Below, piece by piece: positions 24,993 through 37,049 of a DNA stretch of 64,000 nucleotides. Numbering within the stretch: the first letter of the stretch is position 1; every line of letters starts with the position of its first letter. The translations under genes and the position numbers were made by a program. Source of the DNA: Clonostachys chloroleuca (Eukaryota > Ascomycota > Sordariomycetes > Hypocreales > Bionectriaceae); NCBI GenBank assembly GCA_037952775.1, contig JBANAY010000003.1, forward strand, positions 33,480,001 through 33,544,000, read 5' to 3'. A model generated the notes under the pieces. That model did no database searches and was not told where the DNA came from. It was given only the letters and a program-made list of their open reading frames with translations.

Positions 24993-26754
24993 GATGAACA
25001 AATTTCCTCGAAACCTGTCGAGAATGAAACCGGATTGGGAGGTGGAAGCGAAAACGGAGTGTAGAAGAAAGGTATGCTACGCGCAGAGCGCAAGGTGAGG
25101 AGGAGAAAGCTCCCAGATGCTTTTCTGGCGGATGGATGGTGGGCACAGCGGGGTCGACCTGGGTGGCGCTGCCGTAGAGTCTACTTCATTCCAGGCGTAC
25201 TGGAAGGGGAAAGCTAGGTATCAGATACCCCTCACCGCTAATTATTTGACGCCCACTGGCTCCCCTAGGCTTGGGGAGGTTGTCAAACGCAGGGGGTGAG
25301 CTCCACTATCATGGCCACCCCTGATCCCACCGCAGGCGACTGCCAGGCACATTCAGCAACTGGCAGCGTTTTGGGAAAGGCACTCATGCTCCAGCTACCA
25401 GGAAAGGGACAGAAAAAGAAAAGACATCCTTGAACGGGCGGGCTCACTAGTCCTGTATGGACAATTACAATGCTTACTTGGTTATCTCTTTTTGTGCCAG
25501 CACAAGTGGCGCCATAGAGCGACAACACATTGATTGGGTTTGCTGGCGTCGCTTCCTGCACCCGCTTCCCTCGCCGGACCGACCTTGATATTCCATGCCT
25601 AGGTATGCAGTATATAGGTACTATTTATACATCACCGTCACTCACCAAACTCAGCATATTCGCGAATGCAATCATTGTTCAATCATGCTCACGATATTAT
25701 GAAATTGGGAGCGGCTGCGGATGGTATACTTCTTGGTTAGCCCGTAAATTTGGCGCCAAACAAGGCTTCAAGCACACATGTTGAAATACGCCATAGCAGC
25801 CGAAGGGGCTAAAGTCAGAGATACTCACCTACTATGCAACTGTCTTCGAAGAGAATACATGATCTCAATGCTGTCATTAAATGAGGAGGTAGACCAATGA
25901 CCAAGGTCGGCAAGTATAGCATGCTACCTTTATCCTTGACCATGTACGATCCAATGGTTCACACTAAAATGGAGATTATTATGGGAGCTAGACCTAGGAG
26001 CACTCTTCTCTCCATTGCTAGGTACGTCAGCGGCACTACGTTGAGGAGTGGAACAATCTGAACCGAAGTCGGGGCTCTCCTCTCGCTGCTCGACGAAAGA
26101 ATATCATATTGAGCGTCGCGGCTCATTAATTCAAGTAAGGATAGACGTGCGGAACCTCGTAATTTCAGTATGGCAAGGGCCTTCGTTGATAATAATGAAG
26201 GCTTTGCACCAGTGAACTTTGAGAGCACCAATGGCTCGTATTCGTGGCTGGTGAAAATGAACATTTAAGAGTGTATCACAGCCTGTTCGCTTCTTGTCCT
26301 GCTCATACTACAACATGGAAGAGAATCCAGTTACGGTCCAAGAATTGACAACGCAAAAAGCTATGTATCTGTCCGTGAACGATGGGAATAGTCGATTTGG
26401 CCATAAGAGAGGATAGAACCTATGCTGAAGAGTTAATCTGCAGCATATTTCATATACCGTGAACTAAAAGAAGCCAATGAGCTGATTAGATAAGGAAGTT
26501 GAAGTTCGTTCTTGTGCCTTATGTAATCACACACCCCAGAATTGGCCTCGCCCACAACGCACACAAATTGGTCAGGTGACATGAGGGGTGAAGGGCACAG
26601 AAACCCTACGTATGGGAAAATTTGGCCCAATTCGTCAACCAGCCCCAAGCGAGTGTGCAATCGCCATACAAGTAACGACTCCATCACGGCCACACGATCG
26701 CTCCTGATACCCTGCGAATCGGTAGCGACTCAATAATCAATCAACACCGCGATC
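24993..26754. promoter_or_regulatory. Divergent region between alpha-tubulin and RPS15
   Basis: About 1.76 kb with no supportable gene; it carries the promoters of both flanking genes. Short ORFs (for example minus strand near 25960-26264) lack conservation and splice continuity. TACCTAGGTA-like words occur near 25597-25620. Confidence 0.45.
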
Positions 26755-27594
26755 ATGGCTGACGAATACGTACGTCCATCTCTCTATCCCTCTCTCCCAT
26801 TCCTGCACTCCCGACGTGCTGCCGTCCCTCCCTTTTCCAGCGACAAAGACGACAATATGATTCCATCCATTGGCCGAGGAAACATTTTTGACTGACTCTC
26901 TGCTTGTCTAGAACGCCGAGGAGGCCGCTGAGCTCAAGAAGAGAAGAGCCTTCCGCAAGTTTACCTTCCGAGGAATCGAACTTGACAAGTACGTTTTGAT
27001 CAAAAACACGCCGAATTCATTTGCCTTTCCGCGCACATCCCACGAAAGAACAGAACCCTCCCCCAATCGATTCGACCTCAATGATCGCCACAAACACGCA
27101 CACAAAAGAGAACAAGGGCAAAAGAAGACTAACATTCGTGTCCCTTTCTAGCCTCCTCGACCTCAGCTCTGACCAGCTCCGTGATGTCGTTCACGCCCGC
27201 GCCCGCCGCAGGATCAACCGCGGCCTGAAGCGCCGCCCCATGGGCCTCATCAAGAAGCTCCGCAAGGCCAAGCAGGAGGCCAAGCCCAACGAGAAGCCCG
27301 ACCCCGTCAAGACCCATCTCCGTGACATGATTGTCGTCCCCGAGATGATTGGCAGCGTCATCAGCATCTACTCCGGCAAGGAGTTCAACCAGGTGGAGAT
27401 CAAGCCTGAGATGGTTGGCCACTACCTGGCTGAATTCTCTATCTCATAGTACGTCACTTCCCTTATTTCTCGCCGAGGTATTTTTCTTTGGTGGTTGAGC
27501 GTTGATATCTGACAATCTCTGCAGCAAGCCCGTCAAGCACGGCCGACCTGGTATTGGTGCCACGCACTCTTCTCGATTCATTCCTCTCAAGTAA
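26755..27594 (+). CDS. rps15: 40S ribosomal protein uS19 (RPS15)
   Basis: Four exons, 26755-26769, 26912-26988, 27152-27448 and 27525-27594, give 152 aa, the usual eukaryotic length. The N-terminus is [19 protein letters not shown], then [20 protein letters not shown]. The uS19 core contains [34 protein letters not shown], and the C-terminal [18 protein letters not shown]. The protein sits in the head of the 40S subunit near the decoding site. Three introns, the first only five codons in, are typical of fungal ribosomal protein genes, where early introns help expression. Confidence 0.95.
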
Positions 27595-27847
27595 GAAGGT
27601 TGCGGTCTTTGGGGGCTGGTTTCTGCATTCATGGACATTTACGGGCGAAAAGGACTGGTTTTGGTAGTTGGGCATGTCAAGCCGTGTTACCAAAGTTGCT
27701 GATGACAATGGGTACCATGATAGTACAAATAAAATAAGCATTGTCCGCTTTGCAAAGCAAATAACTTGAACTCCCCATCATTCAAAATTATATGTACATG
27801 AATAACTAATCCAGACGCTCTACAAAATATACTGGCCATGTCGGACC

Positions 27848-28741
27848 TCATTGTGCCGGGTTCCCACGATCTGCAGGATCATTTTCGCTCTCGAGCTCAA
27901 TGTCCTTAGCATCCTGGCCAGAGCGCAACTGTTTCTTGTGGAAGAATGCCAGCATACTCAGATAACCCCTTCTAAGACGAGTAAATATCGCGCCACTTTC
28001 ACGTGGCGCTTCTGGCAAGATGGTGCTGGTGCTCCCAGACTCATCAAGTTGCCCTGCCACAGCAGATTTGCCTTCTGGCGTTGGCACAACCGTTGCGTCA
28101 TACTCTGGAGGGAAAAGCGTCGGCTCTTCCCCTCCTGCAGGCCACGCTCTCCGCGCGCTCCATCGCAAGAATCGATATCGAAGTAAGGTCCAATTTCTCC
28201 GGAATGTACCTGGTGGCTTGCATGCAGTGCAGTGGAGATTCTGTTTCCCACGGTTATAATTCACAATAACCTCCTCTCCCGCTTGAACTGGTCTGGTGGT
28301 GGTGACGGAGATGGCACCTGAAAAAGAGTCCACCGTATAGTCGGCATTTGCACACTTCCCGCATGCATGGTTGAGGTAAGAACACCATTTGTAGATGTTG
28401 GCCTTCTTCGGATCCGACTTCTGGAGGTAGGCGTGCTCGCGCACGAAGCTCTTCAGCCGGCGCATGGTGTAGAACCCCGGGTTCTCAGACGAGGGAAGCA
28501 ACCTGAGCTTCCAAAAGAGCCTTTTCAGCCGGTTCTGCCCTTCTACGCCAATCTTCGTCCACTCGTAGTACAACGATGCATCGGTGAGAGTCGCCGCCGC
28601 ACAGGACATGACTGGTCTTTCGAATATCACTCTGTGCCCTTGAGAAACATTGGCCTTGGCAAAGACGCCAAGACCTCGTATGGTCCCCGTCTCAGCAACA
28701 CGGAGAATGGCCTCATTTTCCAGGCGATCCTCGACTTGCAT
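27848..28741 (-). CDS. SET-domain protein
   Basis: A single exon of 297 aa. The SET domain runs from about residue 15 to 170. It has the N-terminal GLGVFAKANVSQGHRVIFER, the core NHACGKCANADYTVD (NHxC motif) and GEEVIVNYNRGKQN, followed by a post-SET-like CTACKPPG. The C-terminal 100 residues are Ser/Pro/Glu-rich and probably disordered. SET proteins with this small layout are candidate protein-lysine methyltransferases; the substrate is unknown, and it is not one of the large histone H3 enzymes. The start is the first ATG of the frame (MQVEDRL). It is convergent with RPS15 across about 250 bp. Confidence 0.8.
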   Translation of the reverse strand: MQVEDRLENEAILRVAETGTIRGLGVFAKANVSQGHRVIFERPVMSCAAATLTDASLYYEWTKIGVEGQNRLKRLFWKLRLLPSSENPGFYTMRRLKSFVREHAYLQKSDPKKANIYKWCSYLNHACGKCANADYTVDSFSGAISVTTTRPVQAGEEVIVNYNRGKQNLHCTACKPPGTFRRNWTLLRYRFLRWSARRAWPAGGEEPTLFPPEYDATVVPTPEGKSAVAGQLDESGSTSTILPEAPRESGAIFTRLRRGYLSMLAFFHKKQLRSGQDAKDIELESENDPADRGNPAQ

Positions 28742-29861
28742 TGTATCAATTCTAGGGTTCTTGAATCAAAAGATCAAAACCTCTTGGGGTGTTTTCGTGA
28801 AGGATATTGGTTGCTATCCTGTAAGAATGACGGCTGAGCTCGCTTATACAGTCAGCTCAGAACCACAACATTCATCCCAATTTGTCCATCATCCTTTGAA
28901 ATCGGACAATCCTGGGAAGAGGCACGGATTGAGTTACTTACAAGTTGCGCTTGGGCAAAATGACTGGGTTGGGGGATTTTGCGATGAGACTTTAAAAAAA
29001 CGCTGCTCAAAATCTTCTCATAGGGTTGCTACACTGCTATTTTAATCACGCCAATGCGCCTGTACGTCCAGTGAAGAAAACCGACCTCTATTTGGAAGAA
29101 AAAAAACTCCTCGGTGAGTATATGGTAGCTCTGCTGTAGGCTCGCGAGTGAATAAATATATGCGCCAATCCACTACTCGAGTCGTATTATCAACCGATTG
29201 GAAGATTGAAGGTGCATATCCAAGACATCGAAAATTTCCGGGGACAGCACGCGACAGTGGGTGAAAACGCGCAAGGCCTTCAAAACAATAAAATAACTCG
29301 CAGACGAACCAGAAAAATAACTCCGAGTCGTCGACAAAAAAGAGATAGGGCAAGGGAGAGTAGGAGGCCACGGCAAACACGGCAGATTTTCCACTATTAA
29401 TTGCGTTCAGGCCGTCTCTCTGCCCCTTCCGCCTCTTTGCCAGTCGCCGGCCGGGGCAGCAACCATGAGCAGAAGCCGCCTGCTTATTCCTGGTTTCTCA
29501 GTGGCTGCCTACCTATTTTCCCTACAGGGATAGTAAGACTGAAAGTCAATGAATGAACCAAGAGGCTAAAATAAGGATCGTGGCCAGGTTTTGGGTAACA
29601 AACACGCAATGGTCAGGTGACGATAGTGATATCTGCGCCCAACCTGGAAAGTGGCCCTCAGTAGCCGAAATGTGCCCGATGCGTCGGATTCGACCAAATC
29701 ATTGGTTGATCGCCCTCGTGAATCTACAGCCATGCAAGTTAGGGATATACGGCGGCATGAATGAATAGTGGAAGTATTCTTTAACAAGGGAAGTAGATTC
29801 CTCTTCTTTTGAGTGAACGTCAGCCTCCTAGTAGCCAGTTGGTTTAATATATACACAAGCT
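28742..29861. other. Intergenic, no gene recognised
   Basis: Promoter side of the SET gene and 3' flank of the complex I subunit, both on the minus strand. No supportable ORF or RNA gene was seen. Confidence 0.5.
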
Positions 29862-30508
29862 CTATTCCTCCTTGCTCTGTGCCAACGCCAGAGCCTTTAC
29901 TTTCTGTTCCTCCTCCTTCAGGTGCTCTTGTCTCATGTGTTCCACAACCTTCTCAATGTTGATAAGCTGGCCAGCTCGAATGTTCCGTGCGCCATGGGAT
30001 TGGAGAGCCCTGGTAGAAAAAAGATCGCAGCGTTAGTCTCTGAAAGAAGCTCAGAACCGGGGGGCTCGGTCGACATACTCGGGGTAAGCCACCTCAACAT
30101 GGCGGTTTCCAGAACCACCGTACTGGAAAAGGTTTCGGTCGAAGCCAGCCTGGCGAGCGGCCGCGCTGTGAGCCTGGTTGATCTCCTCCCAATCCTCGTT
30201 TCTGGAGGTGTATTTGTTGATGAGGTTGTAGATGGCCGAGTTCTCACCCTCGCTGGGGGAGAGCGAAAAGATCAGAGCCCCAGCGAAGAAGACTCCGACG
30301 GCAGCGATGGATCCGGTCTGTTAAAATTGAGTTAGCAAGGCGATGGCTTCGTCGCGCGCTCACGAGGGTTTTAGGCGATCCGTACCCCGAAGGACTCGTT
30401 GACAGTATGCGGAGCGTGGTGACCGTGGTGGGCGTCGGAGGCGTAGTTTCGCGATACCCGAGGCAGCTGGCGAGCCATCTGGCTCACCCGTTGTCGTGCG
30501 GCGAACAT
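29862..30508 (-). CDS. NADH:ubiquinone oxidoreductase 17.8 kDa-type subunit (complex I)
   Basis: Three exons, 30386-30508, 30079-30317 and 29862-30009, give 169 aa. The N-terminus MFAARQRVSQMARQLPRVSR is a positively charged, Arg-rich mitochondrial presequence. A His-rich HHGHHAPHTVNESFG follows, then one membrane segment (about 42-60, IAAVGVFFAGALIFSL). The soluble C-terminal part includes HVEVAYPEALQSHGARNIRA and VVEHMRQEHLKEEEQ. This is the layout of the Neurospora 17.8 kDa (NUXM-type) accessory subunit of respiratory complex I. The introns have normal donors and acceptors, and the phases close. A CCAAT element about 120 bp upstream fits regulation of respiratory genes by the Hap complex. 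Confidence 0.82.
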
Positions 30509-30627
30509 TTTGGGCGGGCTGACGTCGTCAATTGGGTCGGTTCGTCAATTGAAGCTGGTGTTTCTCCATAACCGATCGCCAACCTGAGGTTGTCTTTGAG
30601 AGCAAATATTATGTAAGCATGTCCCAA

Positions 30628-30635
30628 CCAATCAG
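30628..30635 (-). promoter_or_regulatory. CCAAT box upstream of complex I subunit
   Basis: The minus strand reads CTGATTGG followed by T, matching the TNATTGGT consensus of the Hap2/3/5 (AnCF) CCAAT-binding complex. It lies about 120 bp upstream of the start codon at 30508. Hap control of respiratory genes is established in fungi; use of this site is inferred. Confidence 0.5.
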
Positions 30636-32327
30636 TGGGGTTCAATTGAACATCGGCAAACCAGGCACCATGCTCACTCCAAGCATCATAAAGATGTCAC
30701 TATAAACACTGTTTGTTCCCCAAGCTTTTCCCCTCAACCATGATGGCCGGATAGCATGCGCGGCCTGGACTAGTGTTCCTTGATTAGCTTGACAGGCGTT
30801 ATCCAACTGTTCCCACTGCTTGCTAATATGATGCCATCATTACCATTTGACCTCGGTGAAGGATAACCGCCTGCACACACCATCTCATTCTCATCAAACG
30901 GTCCATCTCGATTGCACATCACTAGGCAATCTCATTCGGTCCATAATAGGCCCCCTTAATTTTGAGCTAAACCACGGGAATCTACAACGTTGTGTCAATT
31001 TAAGGCCCTCTTGCGACCGATAGCAATGTAGCATCAGCTGGCTCATCGCGACTTATAGAGCTGCACGAGTAAGATGAGTGAGTGGTTGATGCTCTTCATT
31101 CGAACCACGTCTACTCGGAGCCATCCGCTCGGCCTATTCAGACCAGAGCCCTCCTTATCAAACCTTCACGCCAGCCCCCCAATATGCCTCACTATGCATG
31201 CTGGATAGTCACGTTACCGTAACCATCGTCCAACCGTAACAGCGGGGAAACGGCAAACTCAAAATAGTGCCATGTCAACGGGTTTCGTTTTGCCCACCGG
31301 CATCACGTCGGGATGACCTCGCACGCTGGCCGTATGTATTCCAACCTGGCCATCCCTTACAACTCCGCGACGGCCGCGTCTTGTGATCTGTTTTTGCTCC
31401 CGTCCGCTGCGGTTCTAGAACGCCTCACTTACCCAATGTTACATACATGTAATCCGACGTGGCTCTCTGTCTACCAGCCAAAAGCACGCGTGGACCAACA
31501 CACTCCAGCTACGCCGAGCCACCCCGACGCTCAATATGCAAATTGGTCTCTTCTTTGATCCCTAGTGGGGGGAGGGGAAGACCCTTGGAGGGTGTGACCC
31601 CAACATGTTCTGATTGGAGGCGGCGCTCCCGCCCAAGGTTGAGGGCATACTAGTCCCAATGCTGGCCTTGGCTGTTCTTGGGTACAAAGTTTCGGTTCCT
31701 TCATCTCGATGCGTAAGTCATGGCTCATCGCGTTCAAAGACATCTAGTGTGGCTGAGATGAGATTTTCGCAAATTTTTTGTAAGACAGTCTCATCAAAGG
31801 GATGGCTCTTGTAATTGCTTCTGCTCCGTTAGAGATGGAAACCGCGATAGTGGCAAGTAATGCTAGAGTTGCTTAGGCTTTGTCTACTTGAGCCTAGTCA
31901 TAATTCTATATGTGAACAATCGACTGTACCTCCTTTTTGCCTCCCCAAACCCTCCGTCATTGGCCAGTCACCCGGATCGCTTGTTCCGTCCGTTGGGCAA
32001 ACCTTACATGTAGGAGGGTGTTCTCTCACTGAGGGCGAATGTCTCAACCCAAGCGGCACTTGTGGCTTGGGCCGCATTCCCCGCTTGGTCACAGCAGCAT
32101 AAGATAATATAAAGTGACACCTGGGCGCGCCTTGGATACACGTCCCTTCCTAAGGCTGGTACTGTAGACACAATGCTGCCCTCATGTGAGAAGTGACCAC
32201 TATATGCAAAGGTTTTCTCACTCCGAACTCCCAACAGTAACCAACACATCAAACAATAATTCAACATAACCTATCGCTACCAAAAGCCCAACATCGGGCT
32301 ATCAGTACTCAGCCTTCCCTGCCTAAC
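30636..32327. other. Intergenic, no gene recognised
   Basis: About 1.7 kb with only short, overlapping, non-conserved ORFs on both strands. The last part is upstream of a small Cys-rich ORF. Confidence 0.5.
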
Positions 32328-32633
32328 ATGTGCCACCGTATCATCGCCGAGAGGGTGTGCGAGGATTGCGGATCGAAGATGGGTGAAACGGTCATTGGAT
32401 TCGAGGCGTGTTCTCGCAGGTGCCCTACCCCAAGCTATCGCCTAAGCGCCGAGCCCTTCGAACAAGTCTGTGCCGAATGCGCAGCGTACTGGAGACACCG
32501 CGACTGTGACGCAGCTCTCACGAGTGGCTCTGAAGCAGACCACAGCATCTTTCCTAAGCCGTTTGCAAAGGAAGGCGGTACACAAAGACGCAGAAAATCA
32601 AGCACCAATTGGATTGAGGCGGCAGAAGGGTAA
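32328..32633 (+). CDS. Small Cys-rich hypothetical protein
   Basis: An ORF of 101 aa starting MCHRIIAERVCEDCGSKMGE, with later RRCPTP and VCAECAAYW. The spaced CxxC pairs near residues 11-14 and 48-51 could bind zinc. The opening Met-Cys followed by a C-xx-C pair about nine residues on resembles small fungal Cys-rich proteins of unknown function. There is no signal peptide. The C-terminal third is basic and low-complexity. It may have no introns, or it may be a fragment. A chance ORF remains possible. Confidence 0.45.
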   Translation: MCHRIIAERVCEDCGSKMGETVIGFEACSRRCPTPSYRLSAEPFEQVCAECAAYWRHRDCDAALTSGSEADHSIFPKPFAKEGGTQRRRKSSTNWIEAAEG

Positions 32634-33527
32634 CAACCGGGGAGGAGGTGAATACCAGAACCGACCTCGAACAAAGCCCGGTGTGTTTGGGGGGTTTCAA
32701 ATGGGGGATAGCACAAGTGGGATGGGAACACACAGAAGAATGAATTGGGGCTGAAAGGAAGAACACGATGATCAGCATACTTATTCCCTTGTGACGGAAG
32801 GAGATTGTCTTTTGATGCATAGCGTCTGCGGTGTTGGAAGTTCATACGTATAAACATATATATACCCGGCCCTGGGGTAACTAGCGGCTAGCTCAACCTG
32901 AAAATACTTGGCCTGTGACTCTTTTGAAGCTTTCTATGAGCTTGAGTGTACCTTAGGAGTGAACCATGTGTGGTACTAGAGACCTTTGACCGGTTTTTTG
33001 TTACACTACATCCCGCAAGCCTTGTCCGAGATATGACTTGGGAACGAGCGCACCAATTGACCGCAAAGGCACTCAGGATTTGCTTATTTGTTGCTGTGAT
33101 CTGAAAATGGGGGTGGTACGGGCCATGCAGCTTCAGCTGCCTTGCGTACATTGTTTCGCAGCCGAGATTCTTGGTTCGCTCTGAGTGGTCTTTGCTGGCC
33201 AGGCAAAAGAATGTTTCAAGCACGGCTTCAAAAATCAAGACTTGCCCACCACAGGTTCTTCGTATTCCGCTCCTGTGACCTCGCTTCAACGGCATTAAAA
33301 TCATTTGATTGTCTTCTACAGGTCAGTCAAGTTTGAAAACAGTCCCTGAGGTGAAAACAAAAACGTCGGCTGCCCAGGAGCAACCACCAACCACCGCTAC
33401 CAACCCAACGAACTGCAACCAGGAGACTTGTGGTTTTTGTTAAGTGTGTTATTTGCGGCGAACCGAATTGTCATACCTTTTTGGTTCAAAAACCCGGATT
33501 GCATTCTACTCAGCCCAAAAGTAGTCA
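32634..33527. other. Intergenic, no gene recognised
   Basis: Contains a TATA-rich stretch at about 32856-32870 followed by a GC-rich step, core-promoter-like but with no assigned gene. The right end is the leader of the Nudix gene. Confidence 0.5.
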
Positions 33528-34610
33528 ATGGCTCTCCAACATGCCTTCTTATCCTGGAACAACTTCGACCATGCACGACTTACTTCTCAGTGGGCATTTT
33601 TAGTTCTTGACACGAATACTCCGATTGGTTATATGCTCGATGAGTTCGTCGACGCTCTTGGCTGGCACAAGTCAAAATCCGATTTGCACCCCGAAGGCAA
33701 TCCCAATTTCGAAGTGGACACGAAATCGAAAACCATCCGACTGAAGCCAAGTAGCCTCAACGGAGAGCTCATCATAGACAGTTGCAATAGAGCTCTAGAA
33801 GAGTTCTGTGAGATGTACCAACATCACCCCGCGTTTGCAGCCGGGCTGAAACCATGGTGTACCCAGAAGAACCAAAGTGTCAAGCATCACATGGAAATAC
33901 GGGATCTTGGGTTCCATCCTGTTCTTGCCCCTGATAAGGAATTGAGGAGGCTTCAAGTTCCGTCTCCTGCGCGGGGGATCTTCGAAATCCTTACTGCTGG
34001 TGTTCATCTCAATGTATATAGTGTAAAGATAGAGGACGGGTTGGAGAAGATTGACCAGATTTGGGTCTCCCAGCGGTCAGACCAGGCTACCTTTCCTGGA
34101 TGCTTTGATCAAATTGTCGCTGGAGCAATGGACCCCGAGGATAATTTTGACCCCTCAGCAGCTCTCGGACGTGAAGCTCAAGAAGAGGCTGGTTGGCAGC
34201 TAGACATCGATTGCAAGTCTATGCACCAAAGAAACAAGGTCGGTGTGATAAGCAAGATCGGCGATGTCAAAGACAGCGAGATGATTTACTTCTGCACCAA
34301 GAAAGATGAGGCCGCTGGCATCAAAGAAGCAGGCCACATTGAGCCGGGTATTCGTTTCTGCTATGACCTCAAGCTCATGGCCAAGGTTACCCCGAGCCCA
34401 GCGAAAGATAACAAGGCGATTGGTAGGTTTTTCTCGCGATCCGTCAACCAGGTCATCAAGTCTCTGGAGGCAAAGGAGTGGAAGTCGAGCTCTGGCCTGG
34501 TAATGATGGAATTCCTCCGCCGGCATGGCTGCATCAGCAATGAGGCATATGCGGGGAGCGACGGAAGGCATCCCCCTTCTCCTTACCTGAGTTTTCACAT
34601 TGGAAGGTAG
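33528..34610 (+). CDS. Nudix hydrolase-family protein with N-terminal DUF4743-like region
   Basis: A single exon of 360 aa. The N-terminal half (about 1-150) has the arrangement of the domain that precedes Nudix in fungal and plant proteins labelled thiamine-pyrophosphokinase-related: WAFLVLDTNTPIGYMLDEF, then EIRDLGFHPVLAPDKELRRL and ARGIFEILTAGVHLNVYSV. The Nudix fold follows (about 155-320) with IDQIWVSQRSDQATFPGCFD. The catalytic half REAQEEAG (215-222) is intact. The usual upstream Gly-x5-Glu does not align cleanly: MDPEDNFDPSAALG sits where GGMxxGE would be expected. Such enzymes hydrolyse nucleoside-diphosphate-linked compounds, some acting on damaged thiamine diphosphates; the substrate here is unknown. 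The start is the first ATG in frame. Confidence 0.78.
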   Translation: MALQHAFLSWNNFDHARLTSQWAFLVLDTNTPIGYMLDEFVDALGWHKSKSDLHPEGNPNFEVDTKSKTIRLKPSSLNGELIIDSCNRALEEFCEMYQHHPAFAAGLKPWCTQKNQSVKHHMEIRDLGFHPVLAPDKELRRLQVPSPARGIFEILTAGVHLNVYSVKIEDGLEKIDQIWVSQRSDQATFPGCFDQIVAGAMDPEDNFDPSAALGREAQEEAGWQLDIDCKSMHQRNKVGVISKIGDVKDSEMIYFCTKKDEAAGIKEAGHIEPGIRFCYDLKLMAKVTPSPAKDNKAIGRFFSRSVNQVIKSLEAKEWKSSSGLVMMEFLRRHGCISNEAYAGSDGRHPPSPYLSFHIGR

Positions 34611-37049
34611 ATCGCCAGGGTAGCTGCTGGAAGCTCCAGAGATGCTAGTATGATTGGCATGATTGAAATGCAACAGTATTGAGAGGATCTCTGGCACGGT
34701 GACTGTATTCTTCAGATCGGGAAACCACATAACATACCTATGCCAGGCACCCTCTGATTAGAGGAGCTGGACGAGGGTAAGGGGCGAGTGTAACCTTCAA
34801 CGAGACGCTAAGTAACTCTGCCTCCCATTCTCATCAGGGAAAGGCCACAAGGATATATCTCTTGAAGCCAAACCAGCCTTCTCGTCCATACCAAAGCAAA
34901 AATACAAACAAAAGGCAAATAGTGTGTTACCTGCGAATGGCAAGTCCAAATGGGTCCGATGTACGGACTAATAGTCGATGCACTAACGGGGCTCGTACAG
35001 CGTTTATTCTCCGAGCACACAAGGCGGCGTAGGTAAACCAGACCCATGTGCCAAGGCGGTACTCGTGGTACCTAGTGCTCTATGGGAAAACATTGGATTC
35101 CTTTCAAAGACGAAGAGAATTGGCTACACCTTCATCAGAACTGATAGTACCGCAGAGACAGAAGTAGTACTGCAGGAGCAGGAGCCTGCACCTGCCCTGC
35201 TCACACATGACCATTCGGCAAGAACGGCTGGAATGGATTTGACCAGGTACGACCTAGGCCTGAGGCTTAGGCAGTGCTAGCAGTGGCATTATTGGAAGGC
35301 TTAGCCCAATTTCAATATCCAACTTCTACGTTAGATTCTGGGGTGTTTCTCGTCCTCTTCGGAGTTCAGCTACCAGGCAATAATCAATTCTTTGCTGCTT
35401 CGGGCCAAGACGAATTGGGTCGCTTTGTCGCCACACTCCTTGGGCGGTGCAGGTGACTTGCCAGTGAGGACCAGCTGTGTTGTTCAGCTGTGCTTGTAAG
35501 GGCCATCTACATGCACAAGGCAGATTGCTTTTGCTGGCTGTTGGCTGCTTGGAGGTTGATACAGTCAGGGTCTGATACCGACGCACACAGGCACGCACAC
35601 CACTCTTCGCCAAAGAAGGGCAGAAACAAACGCAACGAGCGGTCGACTGCTAATAAGGTGTGTGAACATAGCTTGCTTTAGGTTCGTTGTTGGGCTGCGC
35701 TACTTGATAGTAACGCCTGCTAGCTTGTCACGTCGGCTCAGCGAAGTGCTGATTGAAGCATCTTGGCATGGGCCATGCGGCACGTTTTGCAGCCCGGCAT
35801 CAGTCTTGGCGACCCGCCAGGCAGACTGCGGGCTTCCTGGTTTCATTTCGTGGGCGATCGCCAGCGAAGACGAATTTCCCAGTTAGAGCCCTGACTCGGC
35901 AGGATTTCTGGCGATACAATGTAACGCAACGCAGATCGACTTGCCAGGCAACCCTGTCGCACACAGCACGGACACAATACGGGATACGCATGGTCCTCCT
36001 CATCGCGAGCCACGACAACCGCACTATCTACTGGCAAATAGCGCGTCTCTCGCTGACAGAAACAATGTCTCATCTGAACGGCCCAAGCCCAGAGCCATGG
36101 CGGCGCCTACAATGTTCCAGTTAGAGTTTCGTGACACGCGGGAGAGTCGGGTCGGGAGGTTGTTAATCAAGGGGATGTGAATAGCCTCTTCTTAGCGGCC
36201 GACATAGCACAGCCAACCAGGTCTATGCATACCTACCCCCACAACAATGCCTGGAGAGAGGTATCAAGAGATCCAGATGGTAGAGGAGGCCGCACACGCA
36301 CATCACTCACAGCCGGCCATGTCCCACCCCCGCCACCGCCCCATTCTCGCCTTTTCGATGTGAAGCATGCCGCAATCCCCGTTGCCTCGCTCCCTCATTG
36401 TCAATTCTCTTGTTCGCGCTAAAGAATGTGTGTGCTACGCTTTGCATCTGGCAGCTGGGCCAATTTGGATGACTCCGCCACTGGCCTGCAGCTTTTCCAC
36501 CGCCATGCCTCGTTGAGCAATAGTTGGACTGTCTGGGACCCCGATGCATTCAGCTCTACACGCCAAGGCACTCCTCCGCGAATGGGAGCCTTTCTGCGGC
36601 GCCACTGCCAGGGATCATCCTCAATTGCTCCCCATCCCCATGGATTTGCTGGGTCCCGAACAGTCTGCCTTAAAGGGACCCAAGGGGACATAGACCCTTG
36701 GGGTTGATACGTCGTTGCGGCTAGACTGTTGTTGGCCTGCCGTTGCTTGTGTTTGCCGTTGCCCACTCGCGGCCAGCCTGGTCTGATTTTGTCCTCCATC
36801 ACACCCCTCGAATCCCCTCGGTGTCAGTCCTCGTACGGTTGCCGACTGCTTGCGCAAACGACACAGCAGCTTTCGCGTCCCGGTGAAAGTGTCATAGCGA
36901 CTTGTGGAAGCAACCAGCCGAGCCAATCCATTGCCATTCACAGCAGCAACAGTCCGGCGTGAGCGTGTAGGTGTAGGACGATAAAGACGCAGGTCACCAA
37001 CAACCTGCGTTTCTTCCATTGGCTCGAGTAGCACCTTGCCACCGTGAGC
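34611..37049. other. Long intergenic region, no gene recognised
   Basis: About 2.4 kb ahead of a cell-surface protein gene. Several ORFs of 60-140 codons overlap on opposite strands and show no conservation or splice-joined continuation. A long promoter or 5' leader is the simplest reading. Confidence 0.5.

Noticed and set aside
24369..25064. 231-codon plus-strand ORF over alpha-tubulin
   Set aside because: Antisense to tubulin exons and running through its introns; no conserved content.
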